From contig CM073328.1 of the NCBI GenBank assembly GCA_037043015.1, positions 11,939,495-12,003,494 of the forward strand: a stretch of 64,000 nucleotides of DNA, read 5' to 3'. Below the pieces are notes generated by a model. The model was given only the letters and a program-made list of their open reading frames with translations, had not been told where the DNA came from and did not search any database. Positions within the stretch are counted from its first letter, which is position 1; every line of letters begins with the position of its first letter. Below, one piece after another: positions 12,150 through 24,647 of this stretch. Made by a program: the position numbers and the translations under genes. Source of the DNA: Bryum argenteum. Its lineage: Eukaryota > Streptophyta > Bryopsida > Bryales > Bryaceae.

Positions 12150-13273
12150 CAAACCCAAAAAATCGCAACTCGAATTTCCTATTCTGAAAAGTGGGTTTGC
12201 ATCGATTTAGTATTGCGGAACCGATTGTGAGAAAGTGATCGGTAGTAAGCGAATTGGGTGATGGTGATCGTGGGAGGAGCTCCGCCCAAAGCAGGGTACC
12301 CAAAGTAATCGATTTTGCGCTTGAGTGGTGGTGATGATGATGAGGAGGAAAAGTAAAAGCTAAAGTTAGGGCTTAACTTTGTTGAGTGATGTTGAAATGT
12401 TAAATTTGTGGGTTTAGGGCATCATTGAATTTTTCTTGAATATCGTTAAGATAAATAAATGAGGAATTTTGGGTTTTTGTTTAATATTTTGAAATAAAGG
12501 AACAATTGCGAAATATTTGCAAAGAAGGTAAGGAAGTACGTTTTGATCTTGTTTTTAAAAGTAGTGAAAAGAAGCTTCATTATGCTATGATGTCAATTTT
12601 CTTCATATTAGCTTTAATATGTTTACTACGTTAGTGATAGGGAAGTAGAGTAAGAAAACAAATTGTTCTCCTCTTTGTGAATATATTGCAATCGGTTCCT
12701 TGTTTGCAATTTTTTACAAAAGTGTTTGGTTTTATAAAATTCCCCTAAATAGGAGGTGACGCTGATGTGATACATACTTGGCAACGGCATGGAGGCACAC
12801 TCGTAAGCAAGGAACTATCGGCAATGGGCCACATAGATAAATAGGGAATTTTTTGAAGAAAGCATGATCAAAAGGAAAAAATAATTATTGTTATGGTGCT
12901 TAATTGAGGGCACCATATTAATTTACAAAGGAGAACCAAAAAAATTGACTAAAAGAAGGGGCAGAAACATCATTGTAGAGTTGTACTCGAGAAGGTGATG
13001 TAGGTGTGGCAACACTATACGAGTACACTAGTAATGTTTTAAATTTAAAGCTCTTAAGGCAATTAAATTCTATCTAATGTAAATTCATTGTAGAAACCCA
13101 AATTTTCAAAGTCCAATCTTCAAAAATATAATTCAAATAATATCCAAACTTGTGAAATAATCTCTTTATTCAATTTTTATGAAGCATTTTCATACAAGTT
13201 ATAATCTACAGTCCATTTAGATTTCACAAGATTTTCAAAGGAGACCTCTTCATATACCTGCAATTGTGGAAGG
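12150..13273. other. Intergenic region between SSU72 and the F-box fragment
   Basis: It holds the likely SSU72 promoter near 12150-12400, followed by AT-rich DNA without supported coding sequence. Confidence 0.4.
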
Positions 13274-13555
13274 TCACATATAGTCCATTCCTGGATGAGG
13301 TTGTTCACAATACATACCCAAATTCAAACCAAAAAAAGAAGTTGATGCCATATCATGTTTCCACTGTTTATTCAAACATGGCAAGCGATAAATCTCATTG
13401 ATAGGAAGATGAGCAAACACAAGGTGAAGAAGCGGGCGAGGGGTTTGTTTCCAAAGCTTAGGATCGAGAATTGCTTGATAATTTGGGCACTCTTCTTGCA
13501 TCAGTTGCGTCTCACACTTGGAGCTTGTCATATGATGTTCATAGCTTGCTTCCAT
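13274..13555 (-). pseudogene. F-box domain fragment
   Basis: From an ATG at 13555 the reading frame gives 93 residues. Residues about 35-70 (PRPLLHLVFAHLPINEIYRL, then PCLNKQWKHDM) resemble an F-box, the SKP1-binding module of SCF ubiquitin ligases, whose usual pattern is LP..LL..I...LP...L.R.R.VCK.W. A consensus donor (TTTGG followed by GTATGT, about 13318) may end the exon, but no kelch, FBD or leucine-rich domain was found further along the minus strand. It is either the first exon of a gene I could not extend or a remnant. No transcriptional unit can be shown. Confidence 0.45.
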
Positions 13556-15509
13556 TTTCTCTTGTGTGTAATTGAAGAATCGCCTCTACTAAGGTGTTTA
13601 AGTCGGCACCTTCTCAATAGCAATTTAAAACTTCCCCTTATGAAACTTATATGTTCGATATTCAACAAAAACCAAGCGGGCTTGATATTACTTTGCTTCA
13701 CTACTCGAATTTTATAAATATAGTCCTCTATACGTTATATATATTGCGGTGGCACTTATTTATACGCGTGACTTGGAGTTGAATTTATTTAAATTTAAAC
13801 TGTATAAGCTTTCTAAAAATATTGAAATGTAAAAGTGTGCCTAAATTTATATGAAAATAAACGGCATAGGCATAACAGCAACAATTGGTACTCGAGCAGT
13901 TATTGTTGGGGTTGGGGCAATAATCGTAGCAATTGCAGGCTCCAAGTAGTGCAACCAAAGTGTAGTGAGTAGTACCTACAAGCCTTAGCTCCAGGAACTA
14001 AATCCTAAAATGGTCCAATACCTCTAGTTTGGAAGTATTAATGAAGAAACCAACGGGCATAGTATGGACTGAAGCATGATATCATAAATTGATTTGAAAC
14101 AACAAATCACATTCCAAAATCCAAAGATGATGCCAAAATTCCAAAATAGATATAATATAGAACCTACGGGTATGCCGAAATCCCAAAGAATTGTATACAG
14201 GGTTGCCAAAATTCATATTTGGAAGTAAATAAATAAAAAATAAAATTATCTAACAATAGTGTGTCGAATCATAGGGGTGCATACAGTACCAATTGTTTTG
14301 TGTAAATTACTACATTCATATTAACTAATTAAAATTATATTGAAAGTAATTATATTGAAAGTAAAAGTCAGGCTAGCTATAGGTACCAATTTTTAATGTA
14401 ATTAGCTAATCAAATCACATTTAACCAAAAGTTGACAAAGGCTAAAAACTAGAATCACGATCCAATAGAGTTAATGTTTGATCATGCACACAAAAGCCTA
14501 GAAGGAGAATGTCACAACAAAACCAACCAACTCTTATGAAAACTTCACAACATATTTTCAAACTACCACAAATCAATATGTATTTTACACATGAGTATTT
14601 CAAAATCTACACTTTCTCAAACCCAAGTCCTCATCCAAAGTACTCTTTCATGCATTCCACAATTAAGATTCCGTAGACGAAAACTTGAGAAAACATGCTT
14701 TCAGCACCAGGTACTGTTCAATGGATCCTATTCCATTTGAACATATAAAACAAGGATAGACACATAACACTAAATAGTCATCACAAACAAAGTAGCAGTT
14801 CTTTTCAAACTCTATTGAAAAAATCCAATAGTCAAGTGAAAAACAAGTGTTCAATGGTGGCTTTCAGTAAATCTAAAGTGTCCCTCCATGCATTGTGGAA
14901 GAAAGTATCAGCCACCTTCACCCTGAGATTGTTGTATCAACAAAACTGTTCCTAATCAACCACACAGAAGCTACTCGCTTCAGTCTTCGAGGTGTAAAAG
15001 AAAAAGCATTTACAGAAAACTAATGAACGAGGAGCTACAATTCCTACGACCGCACCTTGGCCCCTACCACTCTGCAATGGCTGCAGAGCATACAACAAAA
15101 GATAGTCAAAAAATGGTCAAGTTTGAAAACAGCGCTCTAAGTAACACTCTTTTATACAGAAGAGTAAGAACTTGAAAGAAATAGGCAACCTTTTGTTTGT
15201 ACCTGATAGTTTGGAAGAATGAAACACTTCAAGTTACTGTTTTGTAGCTAACCATTCCCCTTGTAAAGCAGATCTCGTTCACCTGCCAACAAAGATTCAG
15301 AATAGCAAATGAGTTGACCAATGCACTAAACAAAACAGGCTTGCTTTGATAGACAGTCACTTACATGGTGTAGAGTCCCTCCACAGTCCCTTCATGACTC
15401 CATTGGAGAAGTGTCAGACTGATGTGCTTCACTGTGATCATGCACGACGAATGTCAGAATTGACCTGTAGTGATCTAGGTCAAACAAACACATACTAATG
15501 ATTTAGTTC
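13556..15509. other. AT-rich intergenic region
   Basis: No supported gene. The part next to 15510 probably contains the 3' untranslated region of the SIN3 gene. Confidence 0.4.
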
Positions 15510-18500
15510 TTACTTTTCATGCAGTATCTGCAATAGTCCCGCAAGACAATCACGCAACCGTCGCTGCTTCTCTGCCTCACGGTTCGCCGCCTTCTGCTTA
15601 TTAGCACGTCCTGCTTTAGACCTAAAGAAGAGGTCTTCGGTATCAAGGACATAGGACACTTTGAAAGTATGACAAGAGATCTTGTGTTCCAGCCCATTCA
15701 CAACGCGCACATTCTCCATAGCCTCTTGAAGTGCCGAATCCTCATCTTTCCCTGCGACCATCTTCTTCTTCTTGTTCCTCATCAGAAATATCTTGGGGTC
15801 CTGTTCTCGCTTCTTTGGGTCCTTCAAAAAGAAATCGTCCAAGTACTTCTGGAATGAGCTTTCTAAAGCGTGGCCACCTTCGTGCTTCACACCCCCTCCT
15901 TCCATGAGCTGGATCAGAAGCTCGCTGGGGTTCGACTTGTGCTCAAAACGGTAGATGTTCTCATCGTGGAGGATTACGCAAGCGTTAGCATGATATACCA
16001 GGTCTCCGCATTCGCCCCCTTTTTGGTATCCGTTAAGAGCGAGGAGCCTGATGGCTACTTCATCGGAAGCAGCTGCTTGTAGCTGCTTTACCAGCTTGAA
16101 GATCAGCTTGTCCAACGTGAAGAGTACGAATGATTGCGTGCCGATGAGAGCCCTGCACTCGTCCTCATACTTGAGGTTGTCGATAGAGCCGTCCAGTAAG
16201 CCGTAGAGTAACTCCAAAAACTTCGAATACACGTTTGGGACATCGCCGCCGTCGTTGCTTTTGTTCTTCGCTGCTATTTCGGAGTTCACCTTCGCGGAGA
16301 GTATGCGCTCATACAGTTTCTGATGAAGCCTGGACACAAGATAAAGTTTTGTCAGCCAAGTCTTCAAGCAAGAGAATAGAGGAAAAAGGATAGCGAAAAG
16401 GTGCAAGAGGAAGGATGGGTGGTACCTGAATAAGACATAGAACATGTCGTTGCCGTAAAAGATTCTTCCCGGCTTCCTTGCATCACGGTCGGGAACGGCA
16501 ACCTCAGCAGATGGAGCATGCGCTGTGAGTGGCATACAGTGAGCAAACGAGCAGTCTAATGAAGAGTTACCATCTCCGTTTCCATCTTCTGCATCAGCCA
16601 TGCCCTCTGCTTCCCCTTCACTTTCTGCCTTTCCTTCTTGCTCCTCATCGTCATCTTCTTCCTCCTCATGCTCCGAGTGCTCGTCACCCGATCGCTCACT
16701 TGCAGAAACCTCCTCACCAGCTTCGGAGCCGTTGTCACTGTCTTCGCTTGTCTTCGGAACACTTTCCTCTCCTTCGTCATCTGCGTCTACTTATCAATTT
16801 GGGAGGGTCAGCTTGTAGGAAACAACAAGCTTCAAAATAGTTCCTAAACTATTAACAACTTCAACTTCAACATGTTAAAAGGAAAAACCACCTCCACCAC
16901 TATATGCAAAAAACTAGAAACTTGGCTACCCTAAACCTCAGATTCGTACACAATTAATTCAAAATAAGGCATGTCCGAAACTTTTAGAAAAGTTCAAATT
17001 ACTTGTCTGAAATATGAATACATTGAAAGGATTAAAGGGAAAAACCACCTCCATCACTATATGCAAAGACTAGAAACTTGGCTACCCTAAACCTCAGATT
17101 CGTACATAATTAATTCAAAATAAGGCATGTCCGAAACTTTTACAAAAGTTCGAATTACTTGTCTGAAATATGAATAGATTGAAATAGTTTGTATAAGCTT
17201 GGCACAATACTTTCTTCCTATTTCTCATTACAAAGTACACGTATATTGTAGCCATATATTTCTTGGTATCAAATAAAAAAAGGCTAGCCCAAATCTTGTG
17301 AATCGACATAATTCTGAGTTCCAATTAAGATATATGTGATTCAATTTTGATGTTACATACCTCATTAAGGGTAGACAAACTCCTTTCTCAAAATTAAAGC
17401 TCTAACATATTATTCTTGCCAAAAAACTCCCTCTCCTCAATATCAAGGTTCCAAAAATAACTATGAATTCTGAGCACACTAACTGGGATAATCCAGTCAA
17501 AATCAATCGGGTCACATGTGCTATAGAAATGGTATTGTCGAAATATGATGAATATAATTTCACAGTGCCGAATTGCTTTGGAAATTAAGTGAAACTAAGT
17601 GATTCAGAAATTAAGTGATTCGGCAGATACCTGCCGAATCAGAAATGCAGATACGGTAGATTAAGATGGTGTTATGGGTGGGCATTCAAACGTTAAGCGT
17701 GATAATGATGAACGCTAACCTTGATCATGCTCCATTTCAGTTCCACCCACAACCTCAGCATCTTCGTCCTCCTGGTCGAACATCTTGGAAGTTTTATTCT
17801 CTTCTGCGTCTCCACCAGGATTATACTTCGCTTTGATGCGCTCTTCATGTTCGGAATATGGCGACAGCTCCCCTTCCTCTCTATCGACACCGGCAGCTGG
17901 AGTATTGCCATCCATTGAAGGATCAGCACCAACAGCAAGAGCAGCTCTGCTTCCCCGGCCGTCCCCAAGACCTGCTTTTGACTTTGCCACACCGCCCTGC
18001 CTTGCCCCACTGTTCTCTGCATGAAACCACCCAGATCCTTCTGTTCGAGCAGCTGTGCCTTCCGTCCGTGCAGCGGTGCTTTCTGCAGCCCCCGAACCCA
18101 AACCCCTAACAGAGGCTTCATTTGCTCCATCGCTACTGTGCTCACTAACACCCGTGTCTGCGACTACACAGTCCGCTCCTCGCACACCATCTCCATTTGT
18201 ACCTCCCTGAATCCTTGCAGCGGTACCCTCTCTCTCAATGCCCGAACCACCACCCTCACCACTGCTCGTCTCATCCCCTTCACTTCCACCACCACTCTCA
18301 ACCACTGCCTTCACCTTCACAGCCTCCTCCATGTCCTCGGCACCGTGTGCACGCGATGAGATGCCCATCATTGGTTCCACAAACATCTCCCACATCCGCA
18401 TGATCCTCTCCGTGTGATCCGGGGAGCTGCTAATCTCCTCCGATGAGTACTTGATAATTCCATACATGTGGTCGTGGATGGATGGATCCGCAAATTCGAA

Positions 18501-20913
18501 CCGCAGATCGGGCAGCATAGCCCTCCGATTGCCCGCAGCAATTACCAGCATCGTATCGTCCTCCCTCCTCCTCTTCTCGTTCGCCTCCTTGACGTCTGCC
18601 AACAGCCCCTTCGTGCTTAAAGCTTTCTTGTCGTGCTGTTTAAAGTGGAAACTACGGTGGTCCAGAGCCTTGAAGACATTCTTCATGTACACTTCCGCCC
18701 ACACCTTGTTCATTTCCTCCCGACATTTGGTCCACTCCTCCGTTTTCTGTAAAAGACGGGTGTGTATCACCGGCATCGCCACCGATGTGTTCTTCCTTAA
18801 CAGGTCGAGAATGTCCAACCCATGATCCCCGTAAATCCGCTCGATACACCGCAGGTTGATCGCCGAGAGGTATTCGTCTACCGGCGGCATCACCTTCTCA
18901 GTTTCTTGCTTCACTGTGTACTCGCCCACCAGCTGTGCTGTCAACCTAGTTGTTTCTAAGAGCATGTCCAACTCAAAGCGGTCGTCCTCGCACCGATATA
19001 AGCTCTCCTCATACTGGTTCTTCCGCATGTGCTTGAATGAGTAGTCCTCACTCCCCGAGGTTACAGACACCCAACTATCATTCAGCACTGAGTTGCCGAG
19101 AGCTGTACGATGGCTCGACGAAGGCCTTGGATAATGTTTCGGCAACAACCGGTAGCTTGGCGTGCACCGCTCGCAGTTCGACAAATCCAACTCGGAGATT
19201 GGCTTGTTCATGAACTTGTCCTTTGGAACTGACGCCACTTTGTGACCCCCCTCCTTCGTTGGTTTTACGTCCCGCTCTCTCACAACCAGCTCTCTGTCCT
19301 TCTCCTTCTCCTTGTCTTTGTCCTTCTCCCTCTCCCTTTCCCGTTCCCGCTCCTTCTCTCTCTCCCGCTCCTTGTCCCTGTTCCTGTCATCCCTCCCCAA
19401 CTTTACGGCCTTCAACGGCGCCCCTTCTGTAAAGTCTGCATTCAGCTTCCGCGCGTTCATCACCCCCGCCAGGTATCCCTCCACACTCTCACAGTGAGTA
19501 AGAAACTCGTTAAATCCTTCCAGCAGGTCTGCATGCTTCCCCAGGATGTCACTGATCAAGCTCTGCAACTCCTCACGGCTGATAATCTCCTGGCTGAAAA
19601 TGTTCAAGCACTTTAGAAACTCCTGGTAAACTTCTCGGCTGCGGAGCCGCACTTTCACCTTGTCGAAAAAGGCCAACTGCACGGCACTCGCGCCTTTCAT
19701 CGCCTTCTTGTCGTCCGTCGATGCCTGAGGAGTAGGCCCCGAAAACCCCTCGCCTCCTTCGCCGACTTGCGACTGCCTCCGGATCGCATCACTTGCATTG
19801 CGTGCAGACGCCCTCTTCGGCTTTTGTTCAACGAAATCTCTCTCTTTGTCCCGACCGCCTTCTTCTCTCTCGACTCCATCCTTCCTGTCCCTGCACCATC
19901 CGTCCAATTTCCTGCTCATTACTCTGTTCTATGAAACTTCCAGAAAAACGAGACGGGTACACATGTAAACAGAATGCCAACACGTCTCTCTGCTCATTAC
20001 TCTGCTCTATAAAAAATTTAGTGGAACGAGATTTCAGAAGAGTATACATGTCATCAGAATGACAACAAAGTGAATATAGTGAGTCATACCCGTTGTCCTT
20101 CCGTTCTTTTTCCTTGTCCGACTTTTTACGATCTTTCTCGCTTCGCCGTTCCGGGTCACGATCTCGACTTCGTTCCCCTTGCATAATCGACGACTTTTCT
20201 CGTTTAGGGATGAGCAGCCTTTCGTTCGGATGCTTCACAAACGGTTTACTATCCTCCCGATGGCGCGGAGGTGGCTGCTGCACGGGCTTCGAGATGGGAT
20301 GAGCGTGCGTGATCGGCGGTCCAGTCGACCCCGGCAGAAAGTAGGTGAACTCCTCCAAGAGGTCACTGTGATTCTCGAACAGCAATGCGACCTCCTGGTA
20401 CACTTCGTTAATCGTCTTATTGCCCTTCCGATACATATTGAGAATCTCCAAAAAGGCCTTGTACACGTGCTCGTCCGTCTGAAAGCGCGCCTTGATCTTG
20501 TTGACATAGTTGATCGCTTGATCGAACTCCACTGCAGGCTGCACCTTCTTGTCTTCAGGCTCCAACGGAAGCGTAATCTCATACCCTCGCGGAAGGAACG
20601 TGTTGAATCCAAGGATGAGATTCCGGTGGCCCTTGAACAACTCCTTCACTCGCGTGATGACACCAGCGGTATCCACCCGCTGCGCCTTAAAATCCTTCAT
20701 CACCTCCAGAAATTCGTTGTACTTCTCCTTATCATCCTTGAACTTCTCCTTCACATCCTTCAGATACGTCAGCGCATCGTCCGTCGTAAGTCGCTGTCCG
20801 TTCGCCGCTGCCGCATGGTGATTCTCCGAAGGCTCACCTCCACGAACCCCCGCAGCTCGCTTCACAGGCTGCGGAGGCCCGCCGTCATCCTCCCCTCTCT
20901 CACGCTTCTTCAT
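15510..20913 (-). CDS. SIN3/SNL-type transcriptional corepressor
   Basis: Exons 20913-20090, 19911-17720, 16786-16426 and 16329-15510 join in phase to 1398 residues, the usual size of plant SNL proteins (about 1300-1400). PAH1 lies at about residues 41-113 ([11 protein letters not shown]...FLPRGYEI), PAH2 at about 126-198 ([11 protein letters not shown]...FTYFLPG) and PAH3 at about 350-420 ([12 protein letters not shown]...EFLTHCE). A charged R/E/K/D run follows. The histone deacetylase interaction domain ([20 protein letters not shown], later [20 protein letters not shown]) lies near 500-600. The C-terminal SIN3 domain spans the last three exons: the acidic linker, then YVLFR joined to [16 protein letters not shown]3 scaffolds RPD3-type deacetylases in the nucleus; PAH domains bind repressor helices. 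The ATG at 20913 is used because the frame has no earlier ATG. A donor-like GTAAGA overlaps the TAA stop at 15510, so an extra 3' exon cannot be excluded. Confidence 0.93.
16881..17190. repeat. ~155-bp tandem duplication in SIN3 intron 2
   Basis: Copies at about 16881-17036 and 17037-17190 are nearly identical over most of their length (AAACCACCTCCA, AGAAACTTGGCTACCC, AATAAGGCATGTCCGAAAC). The high identity implies a recent event. Confidence 0.85.
19911..20068. repeat. Tandem duplication at the SIN3 intron 1 acceptor
   Basis: CTGCTCATTACTCTG(T/C)TCTAT, then CGAGA, a TACACATGT-like block, CAGAATG and CAACA, appear twice in direct order (about 19911-19985 and 19990-20068). On the minus strand each copy offers the acceptor AGTAATGAGCAG. 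The coding joint used here is the downstream one, at 19911. Confidence 0.7.
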
Positions 20914-22020
20914 CCTCACAAAAACACCTCCAAAACACCTCCAAAAAACAAAAAAAAAACTTCACCCTCACGTCGCCAGCTTATACCTCACCAAGATCCA
21001 CCCTCAGCGAGCTCCGCCGCGACCTAACTTCCCTCTCTCTCTCCACCACCTCCTCACGTCCCAAACATAACAGAAATCACTTCGACACCTGCAACAAAAA
21101 ATCACTCACTCATCACAACAAAAACAAAAAAAACATTCGCGCGCTTAAAACAAACCGAAATTCCTCCGACCGCAAGAACGAAAAGAAAACGTATATACAT
21201 AACCACAGACCGCACCGTTTCACAAAAATACAACAAAACAACAACAAAATGTCCGCCGGTGCCGGTAGGGCTGACGTGCATAAAACCTGGCGGAAAACAC
21301 CGACTGCATTCAATTCTTCCTACCTGCAGTCGCTCACAGCTCCTCCTCTCTACTCTACCGATCAACACACACAAACACACTCCACCTAGAAGAAAGATCC
21401 AAGGATTCCGGTTGAGCTCCGCTTACTTAGCTAATCTCTCCACCATAACATCATCATCACATCCTAAGCAAACTCATATCACGTAAGAAAGAATTCATTC
21501 CACCTACCGTCTCAATCGTAAAAAATCATGATCCGCACCGGTTCGCGAACAAACAGAGCAAATCAGATTCGCCTGCAGACAGCGTCACCAGCACCACCAC
21601 GGCAGCGGATGAGAGCTCACCACGCTCATGTGGAGCGTTATGGAATGGAAGCTCCTGGTGTAAGCAAAAGGCCTGGTTCGTTCCAAAGCAAAAGATGAAA
21701 GTTAAGAGCAAAGCAAATGATGAAGAGAGAGCTGCTGCTGCTGCGACTGCAGGAGAGGAGAGACGAGAACAGGGTGTGAGGTGGGGAATAAGAAGAAGAA
21801 GACGGGAGAAGAAGGTTTGAAGAGGGCATTCCTTCTCTTCGTCGTTGACATCCCCCGAGAGGAGAGGCGAGGCGAGGCGAGAAGAGCCTGGGTGGGCTGT
21901 TGTCTGTTTGTCTATGTTAACAAATTTAGCCCGATGGTAAGTGAACTAGTCCAACTGTATCCCCCGCTGGGAACGTGCCTTCGGGAACCTGTTCTCTTGT
22001 TGTTGCTATGATAAGGTTGC
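20914..22020. other. SIN3 5' leader and promoter region
   Basis: The region is rich in short CT/GA and CCACC runs on the plus strand and has no coding exon on either strand that I can support. Its higher G+C content relative to flanking DNA and its position suggest 5' untranslated exon(s), a leader intron and the promoter of the minus-strand SIN3 gene. Confidence 0.4.
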
Positions 22021-22346
22021 GTCTATAAGCCTTTTGGTATTTTAATTGTCACTTGGGATTTTACTCTTGGTGTAATATTACTTAGAATTTTACTTTTGGA
22101 GTTGGAGTAGTTTGAAAGGTTGTATTTGAGTAGGAGTGTTTTTGAATGTTTGAATGTTTACTTTGAGGTGTTCAGTGTTAACCAACTATAATGTGAAAGG
22201 GGAGGGGTGTGCGTTGGCTTGGTGATTTATAAATTCTTATTTGCTTAGTGATTGAAGTTAGTGAAAGACTCACTTGATGATTTGAACTCGTGTTTGAGCA
22301 TGAATATCTCAGTCTATTCTATTGGTGGTATTGAATGTTGTGTTCA

Positions 22347-22690
22347 GTCGTTGGCGTCACAGTACGATGATATCCACTCATGTTGCGAATGTTGAGTCGT
22401 TGGGGTCACCGTACGATGATATCCACTCATGTTGTGGATGGTCTTTTTTTAATGTAAAGGGGTCACAATACAATGATATCCACTCATGTTATGAATGATC
22501 TTTTAAATATAAAGCTTTGAACTTTTGAACATAATTTGAGGTTTTTATTCTTGGTTGATTAATTATTGATATCAATTAAGAATTCACTTGATGTTTTGAA
22601 CTCGCTTCTAACTATGAATCTCATTTTTGCGTTGACTCGTTGGAATCACAGTACGATGATATCCACTCATGTTGTGAACGGTCTTTTTTG
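22347..22690. repeat. Four short direct repeats around ACGATGATATCCACTCATGTT
   Basis: The core GATGATATCCACTCATGTT(G/A)TG, usually followed by GGTCTTTT, occurs near 22360, 22410, 22470 and 22655. A second family, GTGG(G/T)...TTGGCCGTTGGC, recurs near 22930, 23015 and 23115. No coding sequence is supported here. Confidence 0.65.
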
Positions 22691-23480
22691 GATATAAAGC
22701 TTTTGAATTTTTGAATGTAATTTGAAGTTTTTATCGTCATCCAATTATTATTCAAATCTTTGTCGGGTTACGAGGATTTTAAATCGTTATGCCGACACAT
22801 CGGATTAGGAGTGATCTCTCACGTTGGTCGTTGACCTTTAAGGATTGTGATAGGATTTCCTTAGACCTACTTTGAAATTTTAGTGTCTACACGGAATTCA
22901 ATGGATTGCAAATGGTAGGTGCATATTGGCCGTTGGCATCTTATTGATTTTTTTTAACAAAAATAATTTGAATATCTAGTGTTGAAATGCACTTGATTGA
23001 AGTACAAGTGGTGGGCCCATTTTGGCCGTTGGCACCTTGTTGGTTTTATTTTTTAATACGAAACTAATTTAAATATCTAGTGTTGTCCAACACTGTATTA
23101 AAATTCAAGTGGTAGGCCCAATTTGGTTGTTGGCCAATAAGAAACCATATTTATTTTTCTTAGAAGTATATTAAGATGTCAACGCTCACATGCACTTGAA
23201 TTTATTGGCCATTACCATGCAAGATGCCTTTTCACTTTTCACAAAAGCACATTGAAACTTCAAGGAATTGCGAGTTGTAGGTGCGAGTTAGCTTACAAGA
23301 AACCCTCTCTTGTTTTTTTATTCAAAACTACTTTGCAACTTTGATAATAGGTGGATGCTGACCCTTGATCTACATAAAACCCTTTTAGTTTCTCATGAAA
23401 CCACTTTGAAGCTCTAATGACAATCACTGCTCTTTTAAGTATTAAATTTTTTATGTGAATTTGGTTCACATTGATTAATT

Positions 23481-23484
<4 letters not shown>

Positions 23485-23520
<36 letters not shown>
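23485..23520. repeat. 36-nt poly(A) tract
   Basis: An uninterrupted run of A follows TTAATTAATT. It could be the tail of an old retrotransposon insertion, but no retrotransposon body was recognised upstream. Confidence 0.7.
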
Positions 23521-23522
<2 letters not shown>

Positions 23523-23813
23523 TAGGTTTCAAAAATTTTAAAAATCTTTAATTTGATTAGTATTCTATTGCTAATCAAGTACGTTCGTGTAACTTCCAAT
23601 TTCCTTCTATATCACAATAGTTTTAGGAACGGAAGATCATTTTGGTCCTACTTGTATGTACACATTGTTGACCCCTAATTTTCCTTGTGTTTTTGGAAGC
23701 TTGAAACCTCAAAACCTTGTGAATTTTGACCTCTATACACTCTTGGCCATGATTTCAATTTTCTTAATCATGGCTCTTGGTCCATAATGTAAAGGGACCC
23801 CTCATACATGCTA

Positions 23814-23915
23814 CTCCCTCCGTCCCATTCTTATTGTCCAATAGATTCTCTCAAATCTACCTTGGGAGATACATTTGAGAGAACCTACTGGACAATAAGA
23901 TCGGGACAGAGGGAG
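23814..23915. mobile_element. Stowaway-type MITE (Tc1/mariner), 102 bp
   Basis: The element begins CTCCCTCCGTCCC and ends with its inverse, GGGACAGAGGGAG, and is flanked on both sides by TA, the Tc1/mariner target duplication. CTCCCTCCGTCCC is the classical Stowaway end. Complementarity extends far inward (TTATTGTCCA with TGGACAATAA, and CTCTCAAAT with ATTTGAGAG), so the element would fold into one long hairpin. Confidence 0.93.
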
Positions 23916-24647
23916 TACTACTTAACCCGAGCGAAATGAATTTGCATAATCATACTATTTCGGAACCTACACTATTTAGAGGGCAGAGAATGTACCCTCC
24001 TAGAATGTCTCTCGGCTTTTAAAGGCCACGGGTAGCTTTAAAGGCATGGGTACTTGGGGGGCCGAATAACTTCTTTTCTGATGAGGCTGACAATTTGGAC
24101 CTGTTAGGCAGGGTAGCGTCAAATAATTTGAAATGACTGGCTGATCTCATGTTCCCTATCATGACTTCATCCATGTATCTCTGCTGTCACAGGCTCAAAC
24201 TAAGCACTCGGTCAATATACTTTTGCATATTGAGTTTTAGTGAATGAGTTTTTGGGGTAAGCAAATTATAGCCCTCCGTTTAATGAGAAGATAAAAGTTC
24301 AAACATTGTAAGATATCATTAATAATTGTGAAAGTAAGGTTAGTGCTCATTAGTCGAGTTGTGATGAACAAGTTAGAGTGTTGTTAAGCTTTTATTTTAT
24401 AATCTGAAAATCATTCATGAAGTTACTTTGTAACTTGAAGTTGAGTTGGTTTGAATGTGAGTTCATCTTGTAGTCTTTTGTATGTTTTGTTCGTGCAATC
24501 ACAAAACAAATGCATATAGTGAACCATGTGTGATGAATGGGAAGGTACTTAGATTTTTCTTTCAATTTCTTAACTTGATATGACTTCTTGAGGTAATTTT
24601 TTGAATTGCCTTTTATTGAACTCATGTAAATTTCTTTTTTCATGTAA

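Noticed and set aside
20179-21027. Long plus-strand open frame (282 codons) opposite the SIN3 first exon
   Set aside because: It lies antisense to the PAH1/PAH2 exon, whose protein is unmistakable, and its own translation is Arg/Leu/His-rich without any family pattern.
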